This document shows, in pieces, positions 1-7,012 of a stretch of DNA of 7,422 nt. The position numbers and the translations under genes were made by a program. How positions within the stretch are numbered: position 1 is the first letter of the stretch; each line of letters begins with the position of its first letter. The DNA is from an uncultured Prevotellaceae bacterium (GTDB lineage: Bacteria; Bacteroidota; Bacteroidia; Bacteroidales; Bacteroidaceae). The notes below the pieces were generated by a model that was not told where the DNA came from, made no database searches, and was given only the letters and a program-made list of their open reading frames with translations. The DNA lies in the NCBI GenBank assembly GCA_946624335.1, contig CAMOSA010000120.1, forward strand, positions 1 through 7,422, written 5' to 3'.

Positions 1-2
1 TG

Positions 3-257
3 CGCAATGCCAGCAACTCATACGTCGGGAAGATCGAAAGCAACGGCACACTGCGTAACGCCAGCAACGCCTACGTCGGCAAGATCGAGAGCGACGGCAC
101 CGTACGCAACGCCAACAACTCATACGCCGGCAAGGTCGAGAGCGACGGCACCGTGCGCAACGCCAGCAACGCATACATCGGCAAGGTTGAGAACGACGGC
201 ACCGTGCGCAACGCCAGCAACGCCTGCATCGGCAATGCCAGAGGCGTGAAACGCGAG
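3..257 (+). repeat. 51-bp coding tandem repeat, five units
   Basis: Five consecutive 51-bp units start at 3, 54, 105, 156 and 207, each opening with CGC/CGT AAC GCC (Arg-Asn-Ala). The units are nearly identical at the DNA level, differing by scattered and mostly conservative codon changes. The fifth unit diverges after its first ten or so codons. The period is a whole number of codons, so loss or gain of a unit would keep the frame. The units encode the 17-residue repeats of the overlapping CDS. Confidence 0.9.
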
Positions 258-299
258 TGGGCAGCCGTCTATTTCTTCTTTAAATTCTTCAAGCAATGA
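3..299 (+). CDS. Repeat protein, probable 5-fold beta-flower type (5' end outside window)
   Basis: The open frame enters from the left edge and stops at TGA 297-299, so only the last 98 residues are visible. It consists of 17-residue repeats that begin at bases 3, 54, 105, 156 and 207. The repeat consensus is RNASNAYVGKIESDGTV, and the fifth copy degenerates into a C-terminal tail, GVKREWAAVYFFFKFFKQ. The Asn/Gly pattern with alternating polar and hydrophobic residues suggests short beta strands joined by tight turns. From memory, Bacteroidetes have small secreted proteins annotated '5-fold beta-flower protein' with the same repeats and the same KREWAA plus Phe-rich ending. The five visible copies agree with that, although more copies may lie upstream. 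The molecular role is unknown. The stop codon overlaps the start of the LolA-like gene (ATGA), suggesting translational coupling. Frame and repeats are certain; the family name is recalled, not verified. Confidence 0.8.
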   Translation, partial: RNASNSYVGKIESNGTLRNASNAYVGKIESDGTVRNANNSYAGKVESDGTVRNASNAYIGKVENDGTVRNASNACIGNARGVKREWAAVYFFFKFFKQ

Positions 300-928
300 C
301 ACGCAGACTCATCCTTTCACTCACCTTCCTTTGTGCGCTCACCATGACAGCCATGGCACAGAACGCGCGCAAGATCCTCGACGCCACGGCTGCCCGAATG
401 ACCAAGTCGGGCGACGTCAGCGCCCGTTTCAAGGCCACACAGTACAACGGCACGACGCCACAAGGCAACACGTCAGGCTCGATGCTCATCAGCGGCCGTA
501 AGTTCAAGATGACGACCGACGAGCTCATCACATGGTACGACGGCACCACGGAATGGAGCATGATGAAGGGCAGCAACGAAGTCAACGTCAGCTCACCCTC
601 AGAGGAAGAACAGACGGCCATCAACCCCGTAGCCCTCGTTGGCATATACAAGAAAGGCTACCGCTTCACCGTCAAGGAATCCACGCTGCGCGGACGGCCC
701 ACCTACGTCATCTATCTCGTGGCCAAGAACGCCAAGGCCGCCTTCTCATACATCATCGTCGATGTCGACAAGGCCAACTACGACCCGATGTGTATCCGCG
801 CCAAGAAGGGCGACGACTGGATGCGCCTGTCCATCCTCTCGTTCCAGAACGGACTCTCCCACCCCGCCGCCACCTTCACCTTCCCCGAGAAGGACTATCC
901 CGGCGTCGAAATCATCGACCTCAGATAG
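296..928 (+). CDS. LolA-like periplasmic protein, putative outer-membrane lipoprotein chaperone
   Basis: A 210-residue protein with a clear signal peptide: MTRR, a hydrophobic stretch, then TAMA-Q with likely cleavage after residue 21. There is no lipobox, so the mature protein should be soluble in the periplasm. The body fits the LolA/LolB-like half-barrel: an N-terminal helix with KILDATAARM, then beta strands (SARFKATQY, SGSMLISGRKFKM, ITWYDGTTEWSM), then a PVALVGIYKKGYRF segment and a VYL/IIVDVD region. From memory this matches the Bacteroidetes LolA-like family (Pfam LolA_2), which usually precedes trxB and often follows ftsK. LolA carries lipoproteins from the inner to the outer membrane; whether this distant relative does so is inference. 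The start is fixed by the signal peptide, and its ATG overlaps the upstream stop by 4 bases. No promoter is visible before it. Confidence 0.85.
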   Translation: MTRRLILSLTFLCALTMTAMAQNARKILDATAARMTKSGDVSARFKATQYNGTTPQGNTSGSMLISGRKFKMTTDELITWYDGTTEWSMMKGSNEVNVSSPSEEEQTAINPVALVGIYKKGYRFTVKESTLRGRPTYVIYLVAKNAKAAFSYIIVDVDKANYDPMCIRAKKGDDWMRLSILSFQNGLSHPAATFTFPEKDYPGVEIIDLR

Positions 929-980
929 CTGCGTCACACGCACCTAAAGAAAACATATAAAACGTAACAACATCACACGA

Positions 981-1916
981 ATGGAACATATCAAGCTACT
1001 CATCCTCGGCAGCGGGCCTGCAGGCTACACCGCTGCCATCTACGCCGGACGTGCCGGCCTTACACCCGTACTCTATGAAGGTCTTCAGCCAGGAGGCCAG
1101 CTCACCACGACGACCGAGGTAGAGAACTTCCCCGGCTTCCCCGAAGGCATCGACGCCAACGAGCTCATGGACAACCTGCGCGCCCAGGCCGAGCGCTTCG
1201 GCTGCATCATACGCCCCTCCATGGCCGTGAAGACCGATCTCTCAGCAGCTCACTACCACGTATGGTTCGACGACGATAGCGAGGTGACAGCCGACAGCCT
1301 GATCATCTGCACCGGCGCCAGCGCCAAGTATCTCGGCCTGTCCGACGAAGAGAAATACCGCGGTCAGGGCGTCTCGGCATGTGCCACCTGCGACGGCTTC
1401 TTCTACCGCAAGAAGACCGTGGCCGTCGTCGGAGGAGGCGATACCGCCTGCGAGGAGGCATCCTACCTCGCCGGACTCGCCTCGAAGGTCTACCTGATCG
1501 TGCGTAAGCCCTATCTCCGCGCCACACAGATCATGCAGGAGCGTGTCCTCAACAACCCCAAGATCGAGGTGCTGTTTGAGCACAACACGCTGGGCCTGTT
1601 CGGCGACAATGGCGTCGAGGGCGCACATGTCGTCTACCGCAAAGGCGAGGCCGACGAGCGACGCTACGATATTGCCATCGACGGCTTCTTCCTCGCCATC
1701 GGCCACAAGCCCAACAGCGACATCTTCCGCCCCTGGGTGAAGACCGACGAGACAGGCTATATCCTCACCGAGGGTGCCTCACCACGCACCGGCATCCCCG
1801 GCGTCTATGCCGCAGGCGACGTCGCCGACCCCCACTACCGCCAGGCCGTCGTCGCAGCCGGCAGCGGAGCAAAGGCTGCCATCGAGGCCGAGAAATACCT
1901 GGCCGCACTGGCATAG
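981..1916 (+). CDS. trxB: Thioredoxin-disulfide reductase (NADPH, FAD)
   Basis: At 311 residues this is the usual length for low-molecular-weight bacterial TrxB, the cytoplasmic flavoenzyme that reduces thioredoxin with NADPH. All signatures are present: the FAD-binding GSGPAGYTAAIYAGRAG from residue 10, the redox-active CATC with cysteines 134 and 137 in SACATCDGFFY, the NADPH-binding GGGDTACEEASYL around residue 151, and the C-terminal FAD motif GVYAAGDV at 274-281 followed by RQAVVAAGSG. The NADPH 2'-phosphate loop reads VRKPYLRA instead of the E. coli HRR form, which I believe is normal in Bacteroidetes. The ATG at 981 puts the first beta strand right at the N terminus, as expected. No Shine-Dalgarno sequence or promoter is evident in the 52 bases after the LolA-like gene, so read-through from upstream is likely. 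Confidence 0.97.
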   Translation: MEHIKLLILGSGPAGYTAAIYAGRAGLTPVLYEGLQPGGQLTTTTEVENFPGFPEGIDANELMDNLRAQAERFGCIIRPSMAVKTDLSAAHYHVWFDDDSEVTADSLIICTGASAKYLGLSDEEKYRGQGVSACATCDGFFYRKKTVAVVGGGDTACEEASYLAGLASKVYLIVRKPYLRATQIMQERVLNNPKIEVLFEHNTLGLFGDNGVEGAHVVYRKGEADERRYDIAIDGFFLAIGHKPNSDIFRPWVKTDETGYILTEGASPRTGIPGVYAAGDVADPHYRQAVVAAGSGAKAAIEAEKYLAALA

Positions 1917-1949
1917 CAAGACACACACATCAGCAAAACAGATCATACA

Positions 1950-4424
1950 ATGATGAGACAGACACAGACACGACTCACGCTGGCTGTCGCCCTGGCGATG
2001 ACCGCCATCACCGCTTGGGCACAGGCCGGTTTCGGCACCGCCCGTCCGATGAACGACGGATGGCGCTTCGTCCTCGACGACGACTCTGCCGCCGCCCTTC
2101 CGGCCTACGATGACAGCCGATGGCAGCACGTCAGCCTGCCACACGACTGGAGCTGCACGCTGCCCATGTCGCCCGACGCAGGTTCTTGCCAAGGATACCT
2201 CCACGGCGGCATAGCATGGTATCGCTGTCACTTCGCCCCCCCCCGCAGCGAGCGCACCTACATCTATTTCGAAGGCATCTACAACCGTGCCACCGTCTAT
2301 GTCAACGGCCACAAGGTTGGCTATAGACCCAGCGGCTATGCGCCGCAGCTCTACGACGTTACGCCCTATCTGAGCGCCGCCGGTCAGGCTGAGAATATCG
2401 TCAGCGTACGTGTCGACCATTCACGCGAGAACGATGCACGATGGTACACCGGCTCGGGCATCAACCGCCCCGTCTGGCTCATCACCGCCGCACACACGCA
2501 TTTCGAGCCTTGGGGCACGGCGTGGAGCGTGAAGTCGCTCAGCCGCAAGAAGGCCGTCGTCGACGTGACCCTGACCCTCAACGACGAAGCCAAGAAGAGC
2601 GCCAACGCCACCACCCTCGTGGAGATCCTCGATGCCGACGGCAACGTGGCGGCCCGTCACAAGGGCGGGCTACGGCACACGATCACCATCAGTAATCCCC
2701 ACCTGTGGTCGGTCGCCACACCTTATTTATATAAGATCAGGGCCCGCCTCATGATCGACGGTCGCGAGACGGACGTCAGCGAGTCGCCATTGGGTCTGCG
2801 CACCTTCACCTTCTCGCCCGACCGAGGCTTTGCCCTCAATGGCGAGTGGATGAAGGTCAAAGGCGTCTGCGTCCATGATGACGCAGGCGTACTCGGCACG
2901 GCCGTCCCGACAGCCGTATGGCGGCAACGCCTGTCTACGCTCAAGAGCATCGGCGTCAACGCCATCCGCATGAGCCACAACCCACACGCCACGGCCGTCT
3001 ACGCCCTCTGCGACACCCTCGGCATGCTGGTCATGGACGAGGCCAGCGACGAATGGGAGTTTCCCAAGCGCAAGTGGCTGAAGGGCTGGAACAAGGGCAC
3101 GCCCGGATTCGAAGGCACCTACGACTACTTCGAAGAGTGGATCGACCGCGACGTGGCAGACATGGTACGCCGCGACCGCTGCCACCCCAGCATATTCCTG
3201 TGGAGCATCGGCAATGAGGTCGACTATCCCAACGACCCCTACACGCATCCCGTGCTCGACCGAGGCGGCAGCGACTTCACGCAGCCGATGTACGGAGGCT
3301 ATAAGGCCGGACAGCCCAACGCCGAGCGCATTGGCATCATCGCCCAGCGCCTCACCAAGGTCGTACGACAGATCGACGACACACGTGCCGTCACAGGAGC
3401 ACTCGCAGGAGTCGTCATGAGCAACGAGACAGCATACCCCGAGGCCGTGGACGTCGTAGGCTACAACTATACCGAGAGCCGCTACGTCGAAGACCATCGG
3501 CACTATCCCCAGCGCATCATCTATGGCAGCGAGAACCGCCACGACCTGCCAGCGTGGAAAGCTGTGCGCGACAACGAGCACATCTTCGGACAGTTCCTCT
3601 GGACCGGCATCGACTACCTGGGCGAGAGCGGACCGTGGCCCGCACGAGGCTCCGAGGCCGGACTGCTCGACCTGGCAGGACGCATCAAGCCCATTGGACA
3701 CTACCGCGCCGCACTATGGGCCGAACACCCGGTGTGCTATATCGGCACCTATCCCGCCGACCGGCCCGACAGCCACAACTACCGCGGACGCGAGAACCGT
3801 CAATGGGTATCACCCTATGCCACGGCGACCTGGAACTACGACGAGGGACAGCGAGTGCGCGTCGTCTGCTACACCAACGCGCCGTCAGCGCGTCTGCTGC
3901 TGAACGACGAGCCCGTCGGCGGTCAACCGCGTCGCGATGAAGCCACCGACATCCTCTACTGGGACATCGACTACGCCCCCGGCACCCTCCGCTGCGAGGC
4001 CATCGACGCCACGGCACAGACGCCTGCTGCCATGGCTACGGCATCCGTCACCACCTGCGGTCGCCCCTATGCCCTTCGAGCCACCGCCGACAAACCGTCG
4101 CTCTCGTCGGCTGATGATGTCGTGCAAGTCACGGTTGAAGTAGTCGACGAAGCAGGACGTGTTATACCACTGGCTGACAACAGCATAGCTTGCCGTGCCT
4201 CACGCCAGCTCAGGCTCCTCGGACTCGAGAACGGTGATATCCGCGACCTGCGCGACAAGACCTCCAGCGTCTGCCGTGCACACGGCGGACGACTGACGGC
4301 CTACATCACGAGAGCCGCCCTCACGCCAGCCGCCATGCTCCCCGACAGCCATGGCCGCAACGCCACCATACGCTTCACGTCGCCCCTGCTCGCACCGGCC
4401 GAAATCACGTTAGCCATAGAATAA
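1950..4424 (+). CDS. Secreted glycoside hydrolase family 2 enzyme (beta-galactosidase-like)
   Basis: An 824-residue protein with a signal peptide (MMRQTQTR, hydrophobic core, AWAQA; cleavage near residue 24-26), so it acts in the periplasm or outside. Domains in order: GH2 sugar-binding jelly roll (about 28-190, with LPHDW at 63-67, GIAWYRCHF and the WYTGSGINRPVW segment); immunoglobulin-like domain (about 195-295); TIM barrel (about 298-600) with MSHNPH at 341-346, general acid/base Glu423 in SIGNEV, probable nucleophile Glu528 in YGSEN, and WTGIDY at 551-556; a DUF4982-type module (about 625-695); and a C-terminal GH2 domain (about 710-824, with VDEAGRVIP and LENGD). The architecture is common among Bacteroidetes beta-galactosidases, but beta-glucuronidase or another GH2 specificity cannot be excluded. 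It begins 33 bases after trxB with no visible promoter and no SusC/SusD neighbours. A run of nine C (2236-2244) lies inside the sugar-binding domain; the frame is intact as read. Confidence 0.92.
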   Translation: MMRQTQTRLTLAVALAMTAITAWAQAGFGTARPMNDGWRFVLDDDSAAALPAYDDSRWQHVSLPHDWSCTLPMSPDAGSCQGYLHGGIAWYRCHFAPPRSERTYIYFEGIYNRATVYVNGHKVGYRPSGYAPQLYDVTPYLSAAGQAENIVSVRVDHSRENDARWYTGSGINRPVWLITAAHTHFEPWGTAWSVKSLSRKKAVVDVTLTLNDEAKKSANATTLVEILDADGNVAARHKGGLRHTITISNPHLWSVATPYLYKIRARLMIDGRETDVSESPLGLRTFTFSPDRGFALNGEWMKVKGVCVHDDAGVLGTAVPTAVWRQRLSTLKSIGVNAIRMSHNPHATAVYALCDTLGMLVMDEASDEWEFPKRKWLKGWNKGTPGFEGTYDYFEEWIDRDVADMVRRDRCHPSIFLWSIGNEVDYPNDPYTHPVLDRGGSDFTQPMYGGYKAGQPNAERIGIIAQRLTKVVRQIDDTRAVTGALAGVVMSNETAYPEAVDVVGYNYTESRYVEDHRHYPQRIIYGSENRHDLPAWKAVRDNEHIFGQFLWTGIDYLGESGPWPARGSEAGLLDLAGRIKPIGHYRAALWAEHPVCYIGTYPADRPDSHNYRGRENRQWVSPYATATWNYDEGQRVRVVCYTNAPSARLLLNDEPVGGQPRRDEATDILYWDIDYAPGTLRCEAIDATAQTPAAMATASVTTCGRPYALRATADKPSLSSADDVVQVTVEVVDEAGRVIPLADNSIACRASRQLRLLGLENGDIRDLRDKTSSVCRAHGGRLTAYITRAALTPAAMLPDSHGRNATIRFTSPLLAPAEITLAIE

Positions 4425-4455
4425 ATAGCCTGGGGCCATTCTGGAAAGTCAGGCG

Positions 4456-4490
4456 TTATCCATTGTCAATTGTCCAATATCAAATATCAA
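4456..4490. repeat. Degenerate heptad tandem repeat, five units
   Basis: Five perfectly phased 7-bp units: TTATCCA, TTGTCAA, TTGTCCA, ATATCAA, ATATCAA (consensus WTRTCMA). They occupy the gap between the GH2 stop (4424) and the promoter of the next gene (from 4506). I recall similar heptamer runs (TTGTCAA, TTATCAA) in many Bacteroidales intergenic regions, where their function is unknown. No strand can be assigned. Confidence 0.75.
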
Positions 4491-4505
4491 TAAATAGCCC
4501 ATTTG

Positions 4506-4537
4506 TTTGGCCGTTCACCGAGAAAAGCGTACCTTTG
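4506..4537 (+). promoter_or_regulatory. Bacteroidetes-type sigma promoter for the oxidoreductase-DUF4421 pair
   Basis: TTTG at 4506-4509, then 20 bases, then TACCTTTG at 4530-4537. This matches the Bacteroidetes housekeeping consensus of a -33 TTTG and a -7 TAnnTTTG with about 19-20 bases between. A second TTTG at 4502-4505 sits four bases too far upstream. Transcription would begin a few bases after 4537, roughly 4541-4545. That leaves a leader of about 35 bases to the ATG at 4578, but only 6-10 bases to the ATG at 4551, and is one reason to prefer the later start. Confidence 0.8.
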
Positions 4538-4577
4538 TCGCTGAAACGAAATGCCATTACATAAAGAAGATAGCCAG

Positions 4578-5567
4578 ATGACAGAGGTCGCAGAAATCAA
4601 ATGGGGATTCATAGGATGTGGCGAGGTCACCGAGAAAAAGAGCGGACCAGCCTTCAGCCTCATACCAGGCTCCAGCGTCGTGGCCGTCATGAGTCGCAAT
4701 GCCGACCGTGCACGCAGCTACGCCGAACGCCATCACATCAGCCGGTGGTACACCGACGCCCAGCAATTGCTGGCCGACCCCGAGGTGAATGCCGTCTACA
4801 TCGCCACTCCGCCCTCGTCGCACGTCACCTTTGCCATCATGGCCATGAAGAGCGGCAAGCCCGTGTATGTCGAGAAGCCTCTGGCCGCGACCTACGAGGA
4901 ATGTCTGCGCGTGAACCGCGTTGCCAAGGAGACCGGCGTGCCCTGCTTTGTCGCCTACTATCGTCGCCTGCTACCCTATTTCCAGAAGGTGAGGCAACTC
5001 ATCGACGAAGGCACCATCGGCAAGGTCGTCGGCGTGCAGATCCGCTTCGCCGTACCGCCCCGCGACCTCGACTACAATCGCACCCATCTGCCGTGGCGAG
5101 TGCAGCGCGACATCGCCGGCGGCGGCTACTTCTATGATTTGGCACCCCACCAGCTGGACCTTCTGCAAGAACTCTTCGGCCCCATCACCCGTGTCAGCGG
5201 CTTCTGCGCCAATCGCGCCGGACTCTACGAGAGCGAGGACACCGTCAGCGCCAGCTTCCAGTTTGCCAACGGGCTGCCAGGTAGCGGCACATGGTGCTTC
5301 TGTGCCCATGAGTCGGCACGCACCGACCGCATTCAGATCATCGGCGACCGCGGGCAGATACGCTTCTCGGTGTTCACCTACGACCCGATTATCGTCAGCA
5401 CCGAAGCTGGCAAACAAGAACTCACGATACCCAATCCACCGCATGTGCAGCTGCCACTCATCCAGCAAGTCGTGGAGCACCTGCAGGGCAAGAGCCTCTG
5501 CCGTCTCGACAGCGTCAGCGCCACATCGGTCAACTGGGTGATGGATAAAATCTTAGGCAAGCTGTGA
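4578..5567 (+). CDS. Gfo/Idh/MocA-family NAD(P)-dependent oxidoreductase
   Basis: A 329-residue protein of the Gfo/Idh/MocA family, which oxidises or reduces sugars, inositols and their derivatives with a nicotinamide cofactor. The N-terminal Rossmann fold opens with WGFIGCGEVTEKKSGPAF (GxG at residues 13-15). The family EKP motif is at 99-101 (VEKPLA), supplying the conserved lysine. In the second domain GGGYFYDLAPHQLD carries the DxxxH pair Asp187 and His191 expected near the active site. There is no signal peptide, so it is cytoplasmic; the substrate is not predictable. An in-frame ATG at 4551 would add nine residues (MPLHKEDSQ). I prefer 4578 because it has a purine-rich AAAGAAG at 4563-4569, gives a normal short N terminus and leaves a sensible leader after the promoter. 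Its TGA overlaps the GTG of the next gene. Confidence 0.9.
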   Translation: MTEVAEIKWGFIGCGEVTEKKSGPAFSLIPGSSVVAVMSRNADRARSYAERHHISRWYTDAQQLLADPEVNAVYIATPPSSHVTFAIMAMKSGKPVYVEKPLAATYEECLRVNRVAKETGVPCFVAYYRRLLPYFQKVRQLIDEGTIGKVVGVQIRFAVPPRDLDYNRTHLPWRVQRDIAGGGYFYDLAPHQLDLLQELFGPITRVSGFCANRAGLYESEDTVSASFQFANGLPGSGTWCFCAHESARTDRIQIIGDRGQIRFSVFTYDPIIVSTEAGKQELTIPNPPHVQLPLIQQVVEHLQGKSLCRLDSVSATSVNWVMDKILGKL

Positions 5568-6877
5568 GACGGAGGCTGAGCACATACCGCATCTGGCTAC
5601 GACTGGCCATCGCAGCAGCCATAGCCTGCATCGCCATGCCCGTCAGCGCCGCCGAAGCCGAAGACACAGACACCCTGCGGCGAGGCAACAAGGTCACGCT
5701 GCCCCCACTACGCGACATCCGCGACATCCATCGCGACAGCACGCTTAACCAGAAGGAGAAGGCACGCCGCTACGGCAACTTCATCGTACGCATCATCGAC
5801 GCCTTCGACGACATCGACACCAACTACGTCGAGCGCATACCCTACAACTTCACGGCGATGCTCCAGGCCACGCGCAACTTCGAGTTCTACACCGTCGGCA
5901 CCCAGGACTACGCCCAACGCCTGTCCTTTGCCGAGCGCTCCAACATACGCATCGGCCCCTACTTCGGCTGGCGCTGGCTCTTCTTCGGCTACACGTTCGA
6001 CGTGGCCCATCTCGGCCAGCGACCCAAGAAACAGGGCACGAACATCGATTTCTCCTTCTACACCTCCAAGCTCGGCGTCGACCTGCTCTACCGGCGCACG
6101 GGGTCAAGCTTCTATTTCCGGCGCATCGAGGGCTTGGGCGACGAGGCCAAGAGGTTCGAGGGAGCTGACGCCGGCGACTACATCCAAGCGAGCGTGACGG
6201 GACTCAAGCTCTATTGGATCTTCAACAACCGCCGTTTCTCCAACCGCGCCATCTACTCGCAGAGCACCATCCAGCGCCGTTCGGCTGGCAGCTTCCAGCT
6301 GGGCGCCAACTTCACGCTTCACGACGTGCGGTTCAACTACAAATCCCTCCCTCAAGAGCTATTCCTCGATGTCGACAACCGCAGCATCTTCGCCTCACTC
6401 GAGCGCGTCAAGTACACCAATATCAGCCTGCAGGTTGGCTATGCCTACAACTGGGTCCCGGCCCGCAACTGGTGCTTAGGCTTCTCGCTGCAGCCCGCCA
6501 TCAGCTATCAGCTGGCCAGCACCAAGACTGCCATCCTGCTCGATGAGAGCGAGACGACCGACACCGTCGCGCACAGCAAGCTCTACGGCATCTTCCGCCA
6601 ACGCAGCTCGCTGGGCTTCGACCTCACAGGGCGCGCCGGCGTCATCTATAACAACGGCCGATGGTTCGCAGGTCTCACCGGCATCCTTCACAACTACAAC
6701 TACCACCGCCAGGAGATGCGCTTCAGCAACACCTTCGGTAGCCTCAACCTCTTTGTCGGCTTCTATTTCCAGCGACGCAAGACAGCGGCCGAGAAGCAGG
6801 CGGCGAAAGCCACGCAGGCGCTGCCCGCCGAGAGTGTGCCGACACAGAAAGCGCCCATTCCGGTCATCGAATTTTAG
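5564..6877 (+). CDS. DUF4421 family protein, probable outer-membrane beta-barrel
   Basis: A 437-residue protein starting at GTG 5564, which overlaps the preceding TGA by 4 bases (GTGA). GTG is the only start that keeps the signal peptide: MRRR, a hydrophobic stretch at 10-27, and cleavage near PVSAA (residues 26-30). I recognise the DUF4421 pattern of Bacteroidetes: YVERIPYNF early in the mature protein, GPYFGWRWLFFGY at 131-143, and SFYTSKLGVDLLYRRTGSSF from residue 164. Alternating aromatic and polar stretches run to LNLFVGFYFQRR near the C terminus and look like membrane strands of a beta-barrel. A lysine/alanine-rich tail follows, ending PVIEF. Function is unknown; outer-membrane location is inference. 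The tight overlap with the oxidoreductase suggests co-translation and perhaps a shared envelope or sugar-related role. Confidence 0.85.
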   Translation: MRRRLSTYRIWLRLAIAAAIACIAMPVSAAEAEDTDTLRRGNKVTLPPLRDIRDIHRDSTLNQKEKARRYGNFIVRIIDAFDDIDTNYVERIPYNFTAMLQATRNFEFYTVGTQDYAQRLSFAERSNIRIGPYFGWRWLFFGYTFDVAHLGQRPKKQGTNIDFSFYTSKLGVDLLYRRTGSSFYFRRIEGLGDEAKRFEGADAGDYIQASVTGLKLYWIFNNRRFSNRAIYSQSTIQRRSAGSFQLGANFTLHDVRFNYKSLPQELFLDVDNRSIFASLERVKYTNISLQVGYAYNWVPARNWCLGFSLQPAISYQLASTKTAILLDESETTDTVAHSKLYGIFRQRSSLGFDLTGRAGVIYNNGRWFAGLTGILHNYNYHRQEMRFSNTFGSLNLFVGFYFQRRKTAAEKQAAKATQALPAESVPTQKAPIPVIEF

Positions 6878-7012
6878 CCTTTGCCGTACAAAAAATGAGC
6901 TTTAGGTAAAATGGATTCAAGAATTGCTTCTGCCTTTTTTAAACGCCTGGCGTTCCATCGTAACCGATTAACCAAGATTGTTCATAAAACCGATCTGGGT
7001 TTTATTGATGAA

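Noticed and set aside
930..942. Hairpin TGCGT-CAC-ACGCA just after the lolA-like stop
   Set aside because: The stem is only 5 bp and is followed by CTAAAGAAAAC, not a T tract, so there is no case for termination before trxB.
1779..2420. A 213-codon minus-strand frame spanning the end of trxB and the start of the GH2 gene
   Set aside because: It overlaps two well-supported + strand genes, shows no motif, and is explained by codon bias on the opposite strand.
2727..3701. A 324-codon open frame on the minus strand inside the GH2 gene
   Set aside because: It is fully antisense to a well-supported GH2 catalytic domain. Long antisense frames are common in GC-rich genes, and its translation is a low-complexity Val/Ala/Asp mixture with no recognisable motif.
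5564..5653. Lipoprotein signal at Cys22 of the DUF4421 protein
   Set aside because: The residues before the cysteine (Ala-Ile-Ala) fit the lipobox poorly, and a standard cleavage site follows at PVSAA, as expected for an outer-membrane barrel.
6942..6954. Palindrome AACGCCTGGCGTT next to a T6 run as a terminator for the DUF4421 gene
   Set aside because: The T run (6935-6940) precedes the palindrome on the + strand, and on the minus strand it reads as A's. Neither direction gives a stem followed by U's.
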